Positions 8,753 through 16,955 of a stretch of 64,000 nucleotides of DNA are shown here, piece after piece. The notes beneath the pieces are model-generated. The model was not told the origin of the DNA, did not search any database, and saw nothing but the letters and a program-made list of their open reading frames with translations. Every line of letters starts with the position of its first letter. Position 1 is the stretch's first letter. The translations under genes and the position numbers were made by a program. The stretch comes from JAJZAM01 sp027391075 (GTDB lineage Bacteria > Actinomycetota > Acidimicrobiia > Acidimicrobiales > Palsa-688), in contig DAHYHI010000042.1 of the NCBI GenBank assembly GCA_027391075.1, forward strand, positions 121,367 through 185,366, in the 5' to 3' direction.

Positions 8753-9600
8753 CCTCTGTTACCTATCATCCGGGCGGCGAACCACAGAAGGCAGAACCCT
8801 CCTAGTATCGCCACGAAACCTTCCGCCACCGGGCCTATGCGGCCGATAGCGAACCCGCCAGGGTTGGAGGCGTGGTGAAGGTAGGTGACGTACTGGGCGA
8901 TCGCCGAGATCTGGGCGTTGGTGAGCTCTGTGAATATCGGCATGGGCTTCGGGCCCACCAGCGGCGCCTCAGCCACCTGGGTGAGGGTCGCATTGTTCAG
9001 TGACGGAACTACGTTACCGTTGGAAAGTATGTTCCCCGAGCCGGCCGCTTGGTGGCACTCGGCACAGTTGATCGAGAACAGCTGCTGGCCTTCCGAGAGG
9101 GTGACACAACCCTTCTCGGACTGAGCGGCGAGCGTCCCCTGGTTCTGACAAAGCGGTTGCACGGTAGGGATGGTCGGCCCGGAGCCGCCCTTGCCTGTTA
9201 TCTGCGGCAGAGCGTTGATGTAGGCGACCAGCTGGCGGATCTGGGCGGAAGTGAAGATGCTGTGGTGGCGGATCGCCTCGTTGTTTGCAGCGTTAAGGGG
9301 CATCCGGCCGGTGGTCAGGTAGAAGTCGGCGGCCGCTGCGCCCTTGTCGACGAGCGACGGGGCACCGCTCACGACGCCGCCTTCGCCCTCGTATCCGTGG
9401 CAGCTCTGGCAGTGCTCGGAGTACAGGACCGCCCCAGCGGCGATGTCATTGGAGTTGGTAGAGACCAGAGCCTCCTGTGCTTTGGCGCTCGACTGCGTAA
9501 GGCTGAGCACCGAAAAGGCCAGGAGGGCGACGCCGAACAGGACGGCAGGACCGATTAGGAGACGATTCGAACGGAGCTTCTTTAGTAGTCGCATGATCAT
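8749..9600 (-). CDS. qcrC: Cytochrome bc1 complex diheme cytochrome c subunit
   Basis: 283 aa from the ATG at 9600, whose ATGA overlaps the ctaE stop; a longer reading frame extends into ctaE and is rejected. An N-terminal signal-anchor (residues about 14-35) is followed by two c-type heme sites, CQSCHGYEGEG and CAECHQAAGSG. A C-terminal membrane span ends MIGNRG. The diheme form replaces both cytochrome c1 and soluble cytochrome c in the actinobacterial III2IV2 supercomplex, matching the ctaE neighbour. Confidence 0.96.
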   Translation of the reverse strand: MIMRLLKKLRSNRLLIGPAVLFGVALLAFSVLSLTQSSAKAQEALVSTNSNDIAAGAVLYSEHCQSCHGYEGEGGVVSGAPSLVDKGAAAADFYLTTGRMPLNAANNEAIRHHSIFTSAQIRQLVAYINALPQITGKGGSGPTIPTVQPLCQNQGTLAAQSEKGCVTLSEGQQLFSINCAECHQAAGSGNILSNGNVVPSLNNATLTQVAEAPLVGPKPMPIFTELTNAQISAIAQYVTYLHHASNPGGFAIGRIGPVAEGFVAILGGFCLLWFAARMIGNRG

Positions 9601-10214
9601 TTCAGAACGAAGATGGCCAGGAACATAGCTACCCACACGACGTCGACGAAGTGCCAGTAGTAGGAGAGCATTTCTATGGCCGGCATCGTGCGGTGGCCGA
9701 AACGCGGGGAGCGAAATACCCGTACCCCGACGATGATCATCGCCGCCAGGCCACCAGCCACATGCAGAAAGTGGAAGCCCGTAAGGGTATAGAAAGCCGA
9801 CCCGTAAGCGTCCTTGCTGATGGAGAACGGCCGGCCGATGTAGTCGGAAATCTGCATGCCCTCGAACAGCGCTCCCAGCACGAAGGTCATGGCAGTCCAG
9901 CCGATGAAGCCCCACTTCGAGCCTTTGATAGCCCTGTGCACCCCGTACTGCATCGTGAAGGACGAGAGCACCAGCAGGATCGTCGCCACCAGCACCGGCG
10001 GGACGTCAAGAACGTCGCCTCTTGGAGGCCAGGGGCGGGTTGCGGAGCGGAGGCTGAAGTACGCCGCAAACAGGCCGGAGAAGAACATGAGCTCCGAGGC
10101 GAGCCAGACGATGACCCCGACCTGAAGAAGCTTCGGTCGATACATCGACGGGTCTACCTGCCTGAGCGTACCCGCCTGGGGCGCGACGGGTCCGGTGGTG
10201 GTAATTGCTGTCAC
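9597..10214 (-). CDS. ctaE: Cytochrome c oxidase subunit III
   Basis: 205 aa with five hydrophobic segments; motifs SELMFFSGLFAAYFSLR and YWHFVDVVWVAMF are typical of subunit III. GTG start at 10214. It heads the ctaE-qcrCAB operon, the standard actinobacterial arrangement that couples oxidase and bc1 expression, and overlaps qcrC by 4 bp. It is divergent from ctaG. Confidence 0.96.
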   Translation of the reverse strand: MTAITTTGPVAPQAGTLRQVDPSMYRPKLLQVGVIVWLASELMFFSGLFAAYFSLRSATRPWPPRGDVLDVPPVLVATILLVLSSFTMQYGVHRAIKGSKWGFIGWTAMTFVLGALFEGMQISDYIGRPFSISKDAYGSAFYTLTGFHFLHVAGGLAAMIIVGVRVFRSPRFGHRTMPAIEMLSYYWHFVDVVWVAMFLAIFVLK

Positions 10215-10314
10215 TGCCCTCTATTTCTACACAACTTGAGACCGGAATCCCAAACTCAGCGCTTTCCGGGACCAACTGGGCGGCAAAAGTCCACTTCAGC
10301 GCTAGCATCGAGTC

Positions 10315-11211
10315 ATGGCTCCAGGGCCGCTGTCGCCGATAGCATTCTTCACCCACCCCCGACTCCAACCAGCGACCTTGGTGGCTGTGGCCGTATCTGC
10401 CGCGTGGTACTTGCGCGCTCGACGGCGGACGGTCAGCTCCGGACGGACCTGGCCGGCGGCGCGCACCGTCTCGTTCTTGGCCGGCGAGCTCGTCATGTTC
10501 ACCGCCGCCACGTCGGGTCTCCTGGCGTTCGCCGAGACGAACTTCTCGGCATTGGCCTCCTGGTACGCGTCGCTCGGCGTGGTCGGCCCCGGACTGGTAG
10601 TGCTCGGGGCCCCGCTGCGACTCGGCGAGCTCGCCTCACTGGCTTCGCCGTCAGAGCCCGGCGGTTCTCGCGGAGACCCGGTGGGTGGGTTCCTGTCGAA
10701 ACCTGTAGTTCGTGGCCTCACGTTCCCGTTGGTTACCTGGATGACTTTCGCCGCGTCTGGCATGGTCTTCTTCTTCACGGGCCTGGTGGGCGACACTGTT
10801 TCCAATACGTGGGTTGCGCAGGCTTCGGGAATCGTTTTGATCTTGATCGGATTGGCATTCTGGTGGGTGGTGGTTGCCGCCGACCGGGCGCCGTGGAAGC
10901 TCGGGTACTGGCAGAGGATCTTCTACCTGCTGGCAGTCTTCCCGCTCTTTGGTGTTCTAGGCATGACCCTTCAGAGCGAGACCTCTCGAATAGCCCCCTA
11001 CGTATCGCAGGGAAGCCTCCACCTGGGCGCCGCGGTGCTATGGGTCGCCGGCGAGACCGTGGCTTTGTACGCGACGATCGCCGTTTTCGTGCAGTGGCTG
11101 CGCGACGACGAACGAAACGCTGTCGCCCACGACCGAGCATCCGAGGCGGCCGCAGCCCGCCAGCTGGCCCTATGGCGGGCATCTCGCGACGCTGCAGCGC
11201 GAGCCCGGTGA
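10315..11211 (+). CDS. CtaG-like cytochrome c oxidase assembly factor
   Basis: 298 aa, seven or more predicted membrane spans (for example around residues 18-35, 50-70, 135-155, 168-190, 205-225, 240-262). The overall pattern and a short charged C-terminal tail resemble caa3-type CtaG proteins, which help assemble the copper centres of heme-copper oxidases. The position beside ctaE and near ctaCDF supports this. It overlaps ilvA by the GTGA quartet. The family call is moderate because I see no single diagnostic motif. Confidence 0.65.
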   Translation: MAPGPLSPIAFFTHPRLQPATLVAVAVSAAWYLRARRRTVSSGRTWPAARTVSFLAGELVMFTAATSGLLAFAETNFSALASWYASLGVVGPGLVVLGAPLRLGELASLASPSEPGGSRGDPVGGFLSKPVVRGLTFPLVTWMTFAASGMVFFFTGLVGDTVSNTWVAQASGIVLILIGLAFWWVVVAADRAPWKLGYWQRIFYLLAVFPLFGVLGMTLQSETSRIAPYVSQGSLHLGAAVLWVAGETVALYATIAVFVQWLRDDERNAVAHDRASEAAAARQLALWRASRDAAARAR

Positions 11212-12434
11212 GCGCCCTCGTCACGGTCAAAGCGATTCGGGCTGCACAGGAGCGCCTTGCCGGGGTCCTTCAGTCGGTTCCCACCTACCGCTCTGACACT
11301 TTGAGCAGGCTCAGCGGCCGTAGCGTGCTTATCAAACCGGAGTTCCGCCAGCGCACGGGCTCCTTCAAGATCCGCGGGGCCTTTAACCTGATCAGCCGCC
11401 TCCCTCCAGGCCGGGAGGTGGTGGCCGCCTCCGCCGGCAACCACGCTCAAGGCGTCGCTCTCGCCGCCGCCCTTACCGGTCGGACGGCCACGATCTTCAT
11501 GCCCGAAGGAGCCTCCCTCCCCAAGATCAACGCTACCCGGGGATACGGAGCGACCGTCCGCCTCGAAGGCAGCATCCTCGACGACGCCATCGGTATCGCT
11601 CGGGACTACGCGCAAGCCAGCGACGCTACGTTCGTGCCTCCTTTCGACGACCTCGACGTCATCGCCGGCCAGGGCACTCTCGGCTTGGAGGTCCTCGACG
11701 AGGCACCTGACGCAGAGGTCATCCTGGTGCCTGTCGGCGGTGGCGGGCTGCTGGCCGGGGTGAGCGCAGCAGTCGCTGAGGCTTCCCCGTCGGGCTCGTC
11801 AGGTCGGCACCGGCCCTCGGTGATAGGAGTGGAGGCCGCGGGAGCTCCGACGATGAGCGCTGCGCTGGCGGCGGGGCGGCCAGTGCCCCTGGCATCGGTT
11901 TCGACTATGGCGGACGGGATCGCCGTCGGCTGCGTCAGCGGGATAACGCTTGCTCACGCCGAGAAGTTCGTCGAAGCGGTTCTCACGGTGGACGAAGAGG
12001 AGATCTCCAGAGCCATCCTCCTCGGCGTTGAGCGTCTCAAGGCCGTGGTCGAACCTGCCGGTGCGGTCGGTCTCGGCGCCCTCGCCTCCGGGCGGGTACC
12101 CGGGACGGGACCGGTGGTAGTGGTGTTATCAGGCGGAAACGTCGACCCCTTGCTGCTGGCGAAGCTCATCGACCACGGCCTCTCCGCCGCCGGGCGCTAC
12201 CTGACGCTGCGAGTCGTGGTCGGCGACCGGGCTGGGTCGCTTGCCTCGGTAACTGCGGACCTGGCCAGGCTGGGTCTAAACGTCCTCGACGTGGAGCACC
12301 ATCGCAACGGCAGACCGATAGGCGTGGGGCAGGTGGAGATACAGGTTACCGTCGAAACCCGCGACCGAGATCACCATGCCGACGTCATCGCTGCACTCGA
12401 AGCTGCCGGCCACCACGCCACCGAGGTGCTCTGA
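11208..12434 (+). CDS. ilvA: Threonine ammonia-lyase with C-terminal ACT domain
   Basis: 408 aa. PLP enzyme converting threonine to 2-oxobutanoate and ammonia. The PLP lysine is in TGSFKIRGAF (K54); SAGNHAQGVA and the PLP phosphate-binding PVGGGGLLAG follow. Residues about 325-408 form an ACT regulatory domain, so allosteric control is likely. The GTG at 11208 is chosen because it overlaps the upstream stop (GTGA) and starts the conserved fold; the reading frame stays open about 1.5 kb further upstream, but that part has no family resemblance. The 3' end overlaps truA by 64 bp, tail to tail. Confidence 0.93.
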   Translation: MSALVTVKAIRAAQERLAGVLQSVPTYRSDTLSRLSGRSVLIKPEFRQRTGSFKIRGAFNLISRLPPGREVVAASAGNHAQGVALAAALTGRTATIFMPEGASLPKINATRGYGATVRLEGSILDDAIGIARDYAQASDATFVPPFDDLDVIAGQGTLGLEVLDEAPDAEVILVPVGGGGLLAGVSAAVAEASPSGSSGRHRPSVIGVEAAGAPTMSAALAAGRPVPLASVSTMADGIAVGCVSGITLAHAEKFVEAVLTVDEEEISRAILLGVERLKAVVEPAGAVGLGALASGRVPGTGPVVVVLSGGNVDPLLLAKLIDHGLSAAGRYLTLRVVVGDRAGSLASVTADLARLGLNVLDVEHHRNGRPIGVGQVEIQVTVETRDRDHHADVIAALEAAGHHATEVL

Positions 12435-13213
12435 TCCCCGTAGCGCACATCCCATAGGCACAACCCGTGCGGCGGTGCGAGCTGCCCGGCCGCGGAGCGT
12501 GAGCGGGCCTTCAAGATGGCAGTCACCTCCCCCGCCTTCTTCGTCCCTGCGCCGACCTCGACCAGCGTGCCGACGATAGAACGGACCATTTGGTGGCAGA
12601 AAGACGACGCCTCGATGTCGAATCGGAGCCTGCCGGCCCCGATCTCATACCAGCGGGCGTCGGCAACGACCCGCACAAGGGAGGCTGCAGGGTCAGGAGG
12701 CCGCCGGCAGAAGGACGCAAAGTCGTGCTCACCGATCAGGGCGTCTGAAGCGAGCCGCATCGCCGGCAGGTCGAGACGGCGTGCCACATGCCAAGTGGTC
12801 CGGGCTACGAACGGGTCCGCAAATGGCGAGTTCAAGATGTTGTAGCGGTATAGGCGGGCTGTGGCCGAACGCCGAGCGTCGAAGTCGTCGTCGGCGACTG
12901 CTACGTCTCGGATGACGATCGATGGGCGCAGCGTCTTGTTGATCGCTTTGTGGAGCCTGGCGACGTCGACGTCCTCACGCGCGGTGAAGGTCACGACCTG
13001 ACCCCAAGCGTGCACTCCGGCGTCAGTCCTACCCGCGCAAGTCAGGTCGACGGTATGGCGGAGGTAGCGCTCCAAGGCTCCGCTCAGCGCGCCGGCCACC
13101 GTGACCACACCGGGCTGGGCGGCAAAACCGTGAAAACCAGAGCCGTCGTAGGCGACGAGCAGCCGAAGACGCTGCGTCGGCAGGGTCGTCACCGCCTCCG
13201 GGGCGTTAGGCAC
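12371..13213 (-). CDS. truA: tRNA pseudouridine synthase A
   Basis: Isomerises uridines 38-40 of the tRNA anticodon arm. The catalytic aspartate is in CAGRTDAGVHAWGQ near residue 62, and YDGSGFHGFAAQPG opens the fold. The family normally ends soon after LCLWDVRY; here a tail of about 22 residues continues into the end of ilvA. The start is GTG at 13213; an alternative GTG seven codons later has a closer GGAGG. It follows rplQ, as usual in this array. Confidence 0.94.
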   Translation of the reverse strand: MPNAPEAVTTLPTQRLRLLVAYDGSGFHGFAAQPGVVTVAGALSGALERYLRHTVDLTCAGRTDAGVHAWGQVVTFTAREDVDVARLHKAINKTLRPSIVIRDVAVADDDFDARRSATARLYRYNILNSPFADPFVARTTWHVARRLDLPAMRLASDALIGEHDFASFCRRPPDPAASLVRVVADARWYEIGAGRLRFDIEASSFCHQMVRSIVGTLVEVGAGTKKAGEVTAILKARSRSAAGQLAPPHGLCLWDVRYGDQSTSVAWWPAASSAAMTSAW

Positions 13214-13276
13214 AGATTGGTCCGAGAACAGAGTCAGGGCTACGCCCCCAGTTCCGGCGTTGTAGGACCTAGAAGG

Positions 13277-13657
13277 TCAGACGAACTCGATACGGGCCAT
13301 GGGAGCGTTGTCACCGTGGCGCGGTCCGAGCTTGAGAATCCGGGTGTAGCCACCGGCGCGCTCGGAGTAGCGAGGACCGATCTCCGAGAACAGCTTGTGG
13401 GCCATGTCCTTGTCACGTATCAAGGCGACGACTTGGCGCTGCAGGTGCACCGCCCTATCCTGGTCAGCTGCGGCCTTCTTGGCTTTCGTAACGCACTTCT
13501 CTATAACCGGGCGAAGGTACTTGGCTTTCGCTTCAGTTGTCACGATCGCCTCCGCTGCTATCAGGGAGGCGACCATGTTCCCGATCATCGCCTTTTGGTG
13601 CTCAGCGTCTCCGCCGAAACGCCGGCCCTTCTTCGGGCGCCCTGGGAGCGCTGTCAT
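13277..13657 (-). CDS. rplQ: 50S ribosomal protein L17
   Basis: 126 aa with the family segments PGRPKKGRRFGGDAEH and RILKLGPRHGDNAPMA. The start overlaps the rpoA stop by 4 bp (ATGA), so translation is probably coupled. Confidence 0.97.
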   Translation of the reverse strand: MTALPGRPKKGRRFGGDAEHQKAMIGNMVASLIAAEAIVTTEAKAKYLRPVIEKCVTKAKKAAADQDRAVHLQRQVVALIRDKDMAHKLFSEIGPRYSERAGGYTRILKLGPRHGDNAPMARIEFV

Positions 13658-14610
13658 CGCACACCTCCGTCGTGGGGGCTCGGCTGCAAAGCCAACCCCC
13701 GTTCGTCGAGCTTAGCCAGGACTTCGTCGAGCGACTTCTGGCCGAAGTTGGTTATAGCGAGAAGGTCCTCCTCGCTGCGCTGGATGAGCTCGCCCACGGT
13801 GTTGATCTGAGCACGCTTCAAGCAGTTACGGGGACGCTCTGAAAGGTCAAGCTCCTCGATCGGTAGGTCTATATCCGGCGAACCGCCGGTCACCGCCCCA
13901 ACTTCGCCGAGCTCCAAGCCTCGCGGCTGGTCGCTCATATCAGCGATGAGCGACACCAGCGAGCGCAGCGTGTCGCCCGCTGAGGCTAGAGCCTCCCGGG
14001 GAGTGATCGACCCGTCGGTGGTTATGTCGAGAACCAGGCGGTCGTAGTTGGTCGACTGCTCCACCCGTGTCGGCTCGACGCTGAAGGCTGCCACGCGTAC
14101 CGGGGAAAAGATGGAGTCGATCGGGATGACCCCGATCACTGCGGAACGCTTGTTACGCTCCGCTGACACGTAGCCGGTACCGCGCTCGACTGTCACTTCG
14201 AAGGCGAGGCGGCCCTTAGCTGCGACGTTAGCTATCACCAGCTCCGGATTACGGATCTCCACGTCAGCGGTGACCGGGATGTCACCTGCGGTGACTGTCG
14301 CAGGCCCGCTCACATCGAGACGTAGCGTAACTGGGTCGTCGCCTTGCACGTCGAGGACCACGTCTTTTAGGTTCAAGACGATCTCGGTGACGTCCTCTTT
14401 GACGCCCGGGATCGTAGTGAACTCGTGGAGCGCCTCGTCGAAGCGGACCTCGGTGATGGCCGCGCCTGGGATCGACGACAGCAGAGTACGCCGGAGGGCG
14501 ACACCGAGGGTGTGGCCGAAACCCGGCTCGAGCGGGCCGACAGCGAAGCTCTGCCGGTTGGCGCGCTCCTCGCCTATAGCCTCGACTGACGGGCGTTGGA
14601 TGATGAGCAT
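13654..14610 (-). CDS. rpoA: RNA polymerase alpha subunit
   Basis: 318 aa. The N-terminal dimerisation domain (about residues 1-230) contains GFGHTLGVALRRTLLSSIPG. An acidic linker leads to the C-terminal domain (about 245-310) with RPRNCLKRAQINTVGEL, which contacts UP elements and activators. Standard position between rpsD and rplQ. Confidence 0.98.
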   Translation of the reverse strand: MLIIQRPSVEAIGEERANRQSFAVGPLEPGFGHTLGVALRRTLLSSIPGAAITEVRFDEALHEFTTIPGVKEDVTEIVLNLKDVVLDVQGDDPVTLRLDVSGPATVTAGDIPVTADVEIRNPELVIANVAAKGRLAFEVTVERGTGYVSAERNKRSAVIGVIPIDSIFSPVRVAAFSVEPTRVEQSTNYDRLVLDITTDGSITPREALASAGDTLRSLVSLIADMSDQPRGLELGEVGAVTGGSPDIDLPIEELDLSERPRNCLKRAQINTVGELIQRSEEDLLAITNFGQKSLDEVLAKLDERGLALQPSPHDGGVR

Positions 14611-14618
14611 GTGACTTC

Positions 14619-15245
14619 CTATTTCGAGTAGAGCTCGACGATCAGCGACTCACGAACCGGCACATCGATGTGCTCGCGAAGCGGCTGATCCAAGACGGTG
14701 ACTTCGTGGCCTTCCCCACCCGTTCCTAGCCACGGTGGGACGGAACGGCCCAGGGTGTCCATGTTGTGGCGCACGACGATCATGTCGCGGGACTTGCCCT
14801 TTATAGAGACAACGTCACCTTTACGAACACGGTATGACGGGATCGTGACTCTCTTACCGTTCACGAGTATGTGGCCGTGACGCACGAACTGGCGCGACTG
14901 GGCGCGGCTCGACCCCCAGCCTGCTCGGAAAGCCACGTTGTCGAGACGCAACTCGAGCATCCGGAGCAGGTTCTCTCCAGTGATCCCCTGCTGACGGTTA
15001 GCTTCCTCGTAGAGGTTATGGAACTGCTTCTCCAAGATGCCGTAGATGCGGCGAGCCTTCTGCTTCTCACGTAGCTGGGTCAGGTACTCCGAACCCTGGC
15101 GCATACGATCCCGGCCATGCTCACCCGGCGGGTAGGGTCGCCGCTCGATTGGACATTTCATCGTGTCGCACTTGGGGCCTTTGAGGTACAGCTTCATCTT
15201 CTCGCGCCGACACAGCCGGCACCCTGGTCCTATATAACGGGCCAT
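14619..15245 (-). CDS. rpsD: 30S ribosomal protein S4, zinc-binding type
   Basis: 208 aa. The start is taken at ATG 15245 (MARYIGPGCRLCRREK), 2 bp after rpsK; an upstream in-frame ATG lies inside rpsK and is rejected. Four cysteines (C9, C12, C26, C31) mark the zinc-binding C+ form. An S4 RNA-binding domain follows (LELRLDNVAFRAGW). S4 is a primary 16S rRNA binder. Confidence 0.97.
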   Translation of the reverse strand: MARYIGPGCRLCRREKMKLYLKGPKCDTMKCPIERRPYPPGEHGRDRMRQGSEYLTQLREKQKARRIYGILEKQFHNLYEEANRQQGITGENLLRMLELRLDNVAFRAGWGSSRAQSRQFVRHGHILVNGKRVTIPSYRVRKGDVVSIKGKSRDMIVVRHNMDTLGRSVPPWLGTGGEGHEVTVLDQPLREHIDVPVRESLIVELYSK

Positions 15246-15247
15246 CC

Positions 15248-15646
15248 CTACACCCTCCGCCGCTTCTTCGGCCGGCAACCGTTGTGAGGAACCGGCGTGA
15301 CGTCTTTGATCCCGGCGACTTCGATGCCGGCCGTCATGATCGAGCGTATAGCGGTCTCACGTCCCGATCCTGGGCCTTTGACGAGGACTTCCACCTTCTT
15401 CACTCCGTGCTCCATCGCCCGCTTGGCGCACGCTTCGGCCGCCATCTGAGCAGCGAACGGCGTGGACTTGCGCGAACCCTTGAAACCAACGTTCCCTGCA
15501 GAGGCCCACGCTAAGACGTTGCCCTCTGGGTCGCTTATGGACACGATCGTGTTGTTGAATGAGCTTTTTATGTGAGCGACCCCGTAGGTGACGTTCTTGC
15601 GCTCCCGGCGGCGAGGACGCCGCCCACCCGGCTTTGGCTTGGCCAT
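15248..15646 (-). CDS. rpsK: 30S ribosomal protein S11
   Basis: 132 aa with AHIKSSFNNTIVSISD and the conserved C-terminal TPVPHNGCRPKKRRRV. Platform protein near the Shine-Dalgarno/anti-Shine-Dalgarno helix. Confidence 0.98.
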   Translation of the reverse strand: MAKPKPGGRRPRRRERKNVTYGVAHIKSSFNNTIVSISDPEGNVLAWASAGNVGFKGSRKSTPFAAQMAAEACAKRAMEHGVKKVEVLVKGPGSGRETAIRSIMTAGIEVAGIKDVTPVPHNGCRPKKRRRV

Positions 15647-15659
15647 CAGTTACGAACCA

Positions 15660-16040
15660 TCAGTGCTTGCGTACCTTCTTCTTTCCGGCGACTGTCTTCT
15701 TCGGACCCTTGCGGGTGCGGGCGTTGGTGTGGGTTCGCTGCCCGTGGACAGGAAGGCCACGGCGGTGCCTGATCCCCTGGTAGGAACCGATCTCCATCTT
15801 GCGCTTGATGTCCTGCGAGATGTCACGGCGCAGGTCACCTTCGACTTTCAGGTTGGTGTCGATCCACGTGCGCAGGCGGGCGACCTCCTCGTCTGTGAGG
15901 TCACGGACCCGTGTGGCTGGGTCTATTCCGGTACCTTCGCAGACCGTTGTAGCGGTCGTGTCGCCGATACCGAAGATGTAGGTGAGGGATGTCGCGAGAC
16001 GCTTCTCGCGTGGGATGTCGACTCCTGCTATGCGGGCCAT
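15660..16040 (-). CDS. rpsM: 30S ribosomal protein S13
   Basis: 126 aa with MARIAGVDIPREKR at the start and the RHRRGLPVHGQRTHTNART segment. Contacts the P-site tRNA and L5. Only 4 bp separate it from rpmJ. Confidence 0.98.
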   Translation of the reverse strand: MARIAGVDIPREKRLATSLTYIFGIGDTTATTVCEGTGIDPATRVRDLTDEEVARLRTWIDTNLKVEGDLRRDISQDIKRKMEIGSYQGIRHRRGLPVHGQRTHTNARTRKGPKKTVAGKKKVRKH

Positions 16041-16044
16041 CAGT

Positions 16045-16158
16045 TCAGCCCTGCCTCTGCTTGTGACGAGGGTTGGTGCAGATAACCATCACGCGGCCGT
16101 GCCGCCTGATGACCTTGCAGTGCTCGCATATTGCTTTCACACTTGGACGTACTTTCAC
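16045..16158 (-). CDS. rpmJ: 50S ribosomal protein L36
   Basis: 37 aa. It reads MKVRPSVKAICEHCKVIRR at the N-terminus with zinc ligands C11, C14, C27 and H33 (the C+ type). The start is GTG at 16158. In most actinobacteria infA precedes rpmJ; here the 82 bp between adk and rpmJ cannot hold it. Confidence 0.95.
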   Translation of the reverse strand: MKVRPSVKAICEHCKVIRRHGRVMVICTNPRHKQRQG

Positions 16159-16214
16159 CGTGGCTCCATCGAATAGGGGCATGGCCGCGCGTGGGCGCGC
16201 ATGGCCGGACGAGT

Positions 16215-16220
16215 ATTCTA
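16215..16220 (-). promoter_or_regulatory. Possible -10 element upstream of rpmJ-rpsM-rpsK-rpsD-rpoA
   Basis: On the minus strand TAGAAT stands in the adk-rpmJ gap, about 57 bp upstream of the rpmJ start. No good -35 is visible. An internal promoter here would fit a gap of 82 bp in an otherwise tightly packed array. Confidence 0.3.
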
Positions 16221-16240
16221 CTACGTTAGCGCACCGGGGT

Positions 16241-16951
16241 CTAGACGGCTCCCCGTTTGCGCCTGTCGATCTCGGTGACGATCCTTTCCGTCACCTCGTC
16301 GAGAGGACCCGTCCCGCCGATCGTCGCTAGGAGGGACCGCTGCGAATACCAAGAGACAAGCGGGGCGGTCTCACGTTCGTAGAGTTCGAGGCGCCGCTGT
16401 ATGGCAGCCTCAGTATCGTCGTCGCGCTGCACAACGTCCCCGCCGCACACGTCGCATATCCCAGGAACCTTTGGGGGGTTGTCAGGGACGCTGTAGTTGG
16501 CACCGCAAGAGGAGCACACCCGCCTTGACGCCAGACGGGTGAGGACCGCAGCGGTGGGGACGTCCAAGTTGATGACCAGGTCGAGCTTCAAAGGGTCCAG
16601 GATCGCCTCCAACGCCTCGGCTTGGCCTACGGTCCTCGGAAACCCGTCGAGGACGAAGCCCCGGTGCGACGCATCGGGGTGCGTTAGGCGCTCCTTGACC
16701 ACACCTATGACGACCTCGTCTGGGACGAGCTCTCCAGCGTCGAGGTACCGCTTAGCTATGATCCCGAACTCCGACCCGGAGCGGATCGCAGCCCTGAAAG
16801 TGTCGCCTGTAGCGATGTGAGGTACCACATAGTGTCGAGACAGGCGGATCGCCTGCGTCCCTTTGCCAGCACCCTGCTTGCCGAGGATCACCAACCTCGC
16901 TCCCGGGGACACGGAGGGCGCCGTGGCCTCCCCGGTCAGGTCGGAGGGCAT
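16241..16951 (-). CDS. adk: Adenylate kinase, zinc-lid type
   Basis: 236 aa, AMP + ATP to 2 ADP. The P-loop is GKQGAGKGTQ (the usual proline is Q). The AMP-binding segment ATGDTFRAAI and DGFPRTVGQAEAL follow. The long LID carries four cysteines (CSSC and CDVC). An 18-residue N-terminal extension precedes the usual start and may be non-coding. It lies 4 bp after secY; map and infA, which often follow adk, are absent here. Confidence 0.95.
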   Translation of the reverse strand: MPSDLTGEATAPSVSPGARLVILGKQGAGKGTQAIRLSRHYVVPHIATGDTFRAAIRSGSEFGIIAKRYLDAGELVPDEVVIGVVKERLTHPDASHRGFVLDGFPRTVGQAEALEAILDPLKLDLVINLDVPTAAVLTRLASRRVCSSCGANYSVPDNPPKVPGICDVCGGDVVQRDDDTEAAIQRRLELYERETAPLVSWYSQRSLLATIGGTGPLDEVTERIVTEIDRRKRGAV

Positions 16952-16955
16952 GGCA

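Noticed and set aside
9601..9915. Upstream extension of the qcrC frame to 9915.
   Set aside because: It overlaps ctaE in a different frame. A signal anchor followed by CxxCH motifs fits the start at 9600 with an ATGA overlap.
9651..11207. Very long open plus-strand frame upstream of ilvA (would make a 927-residue protein).
   Set aside because: The first 519 residues are low-complexity Arg/Pro/Gly-rich, antisense to ctaE and in another frame of ctaG, with no family resemblance. IlvA begins at the GTG at 11208.
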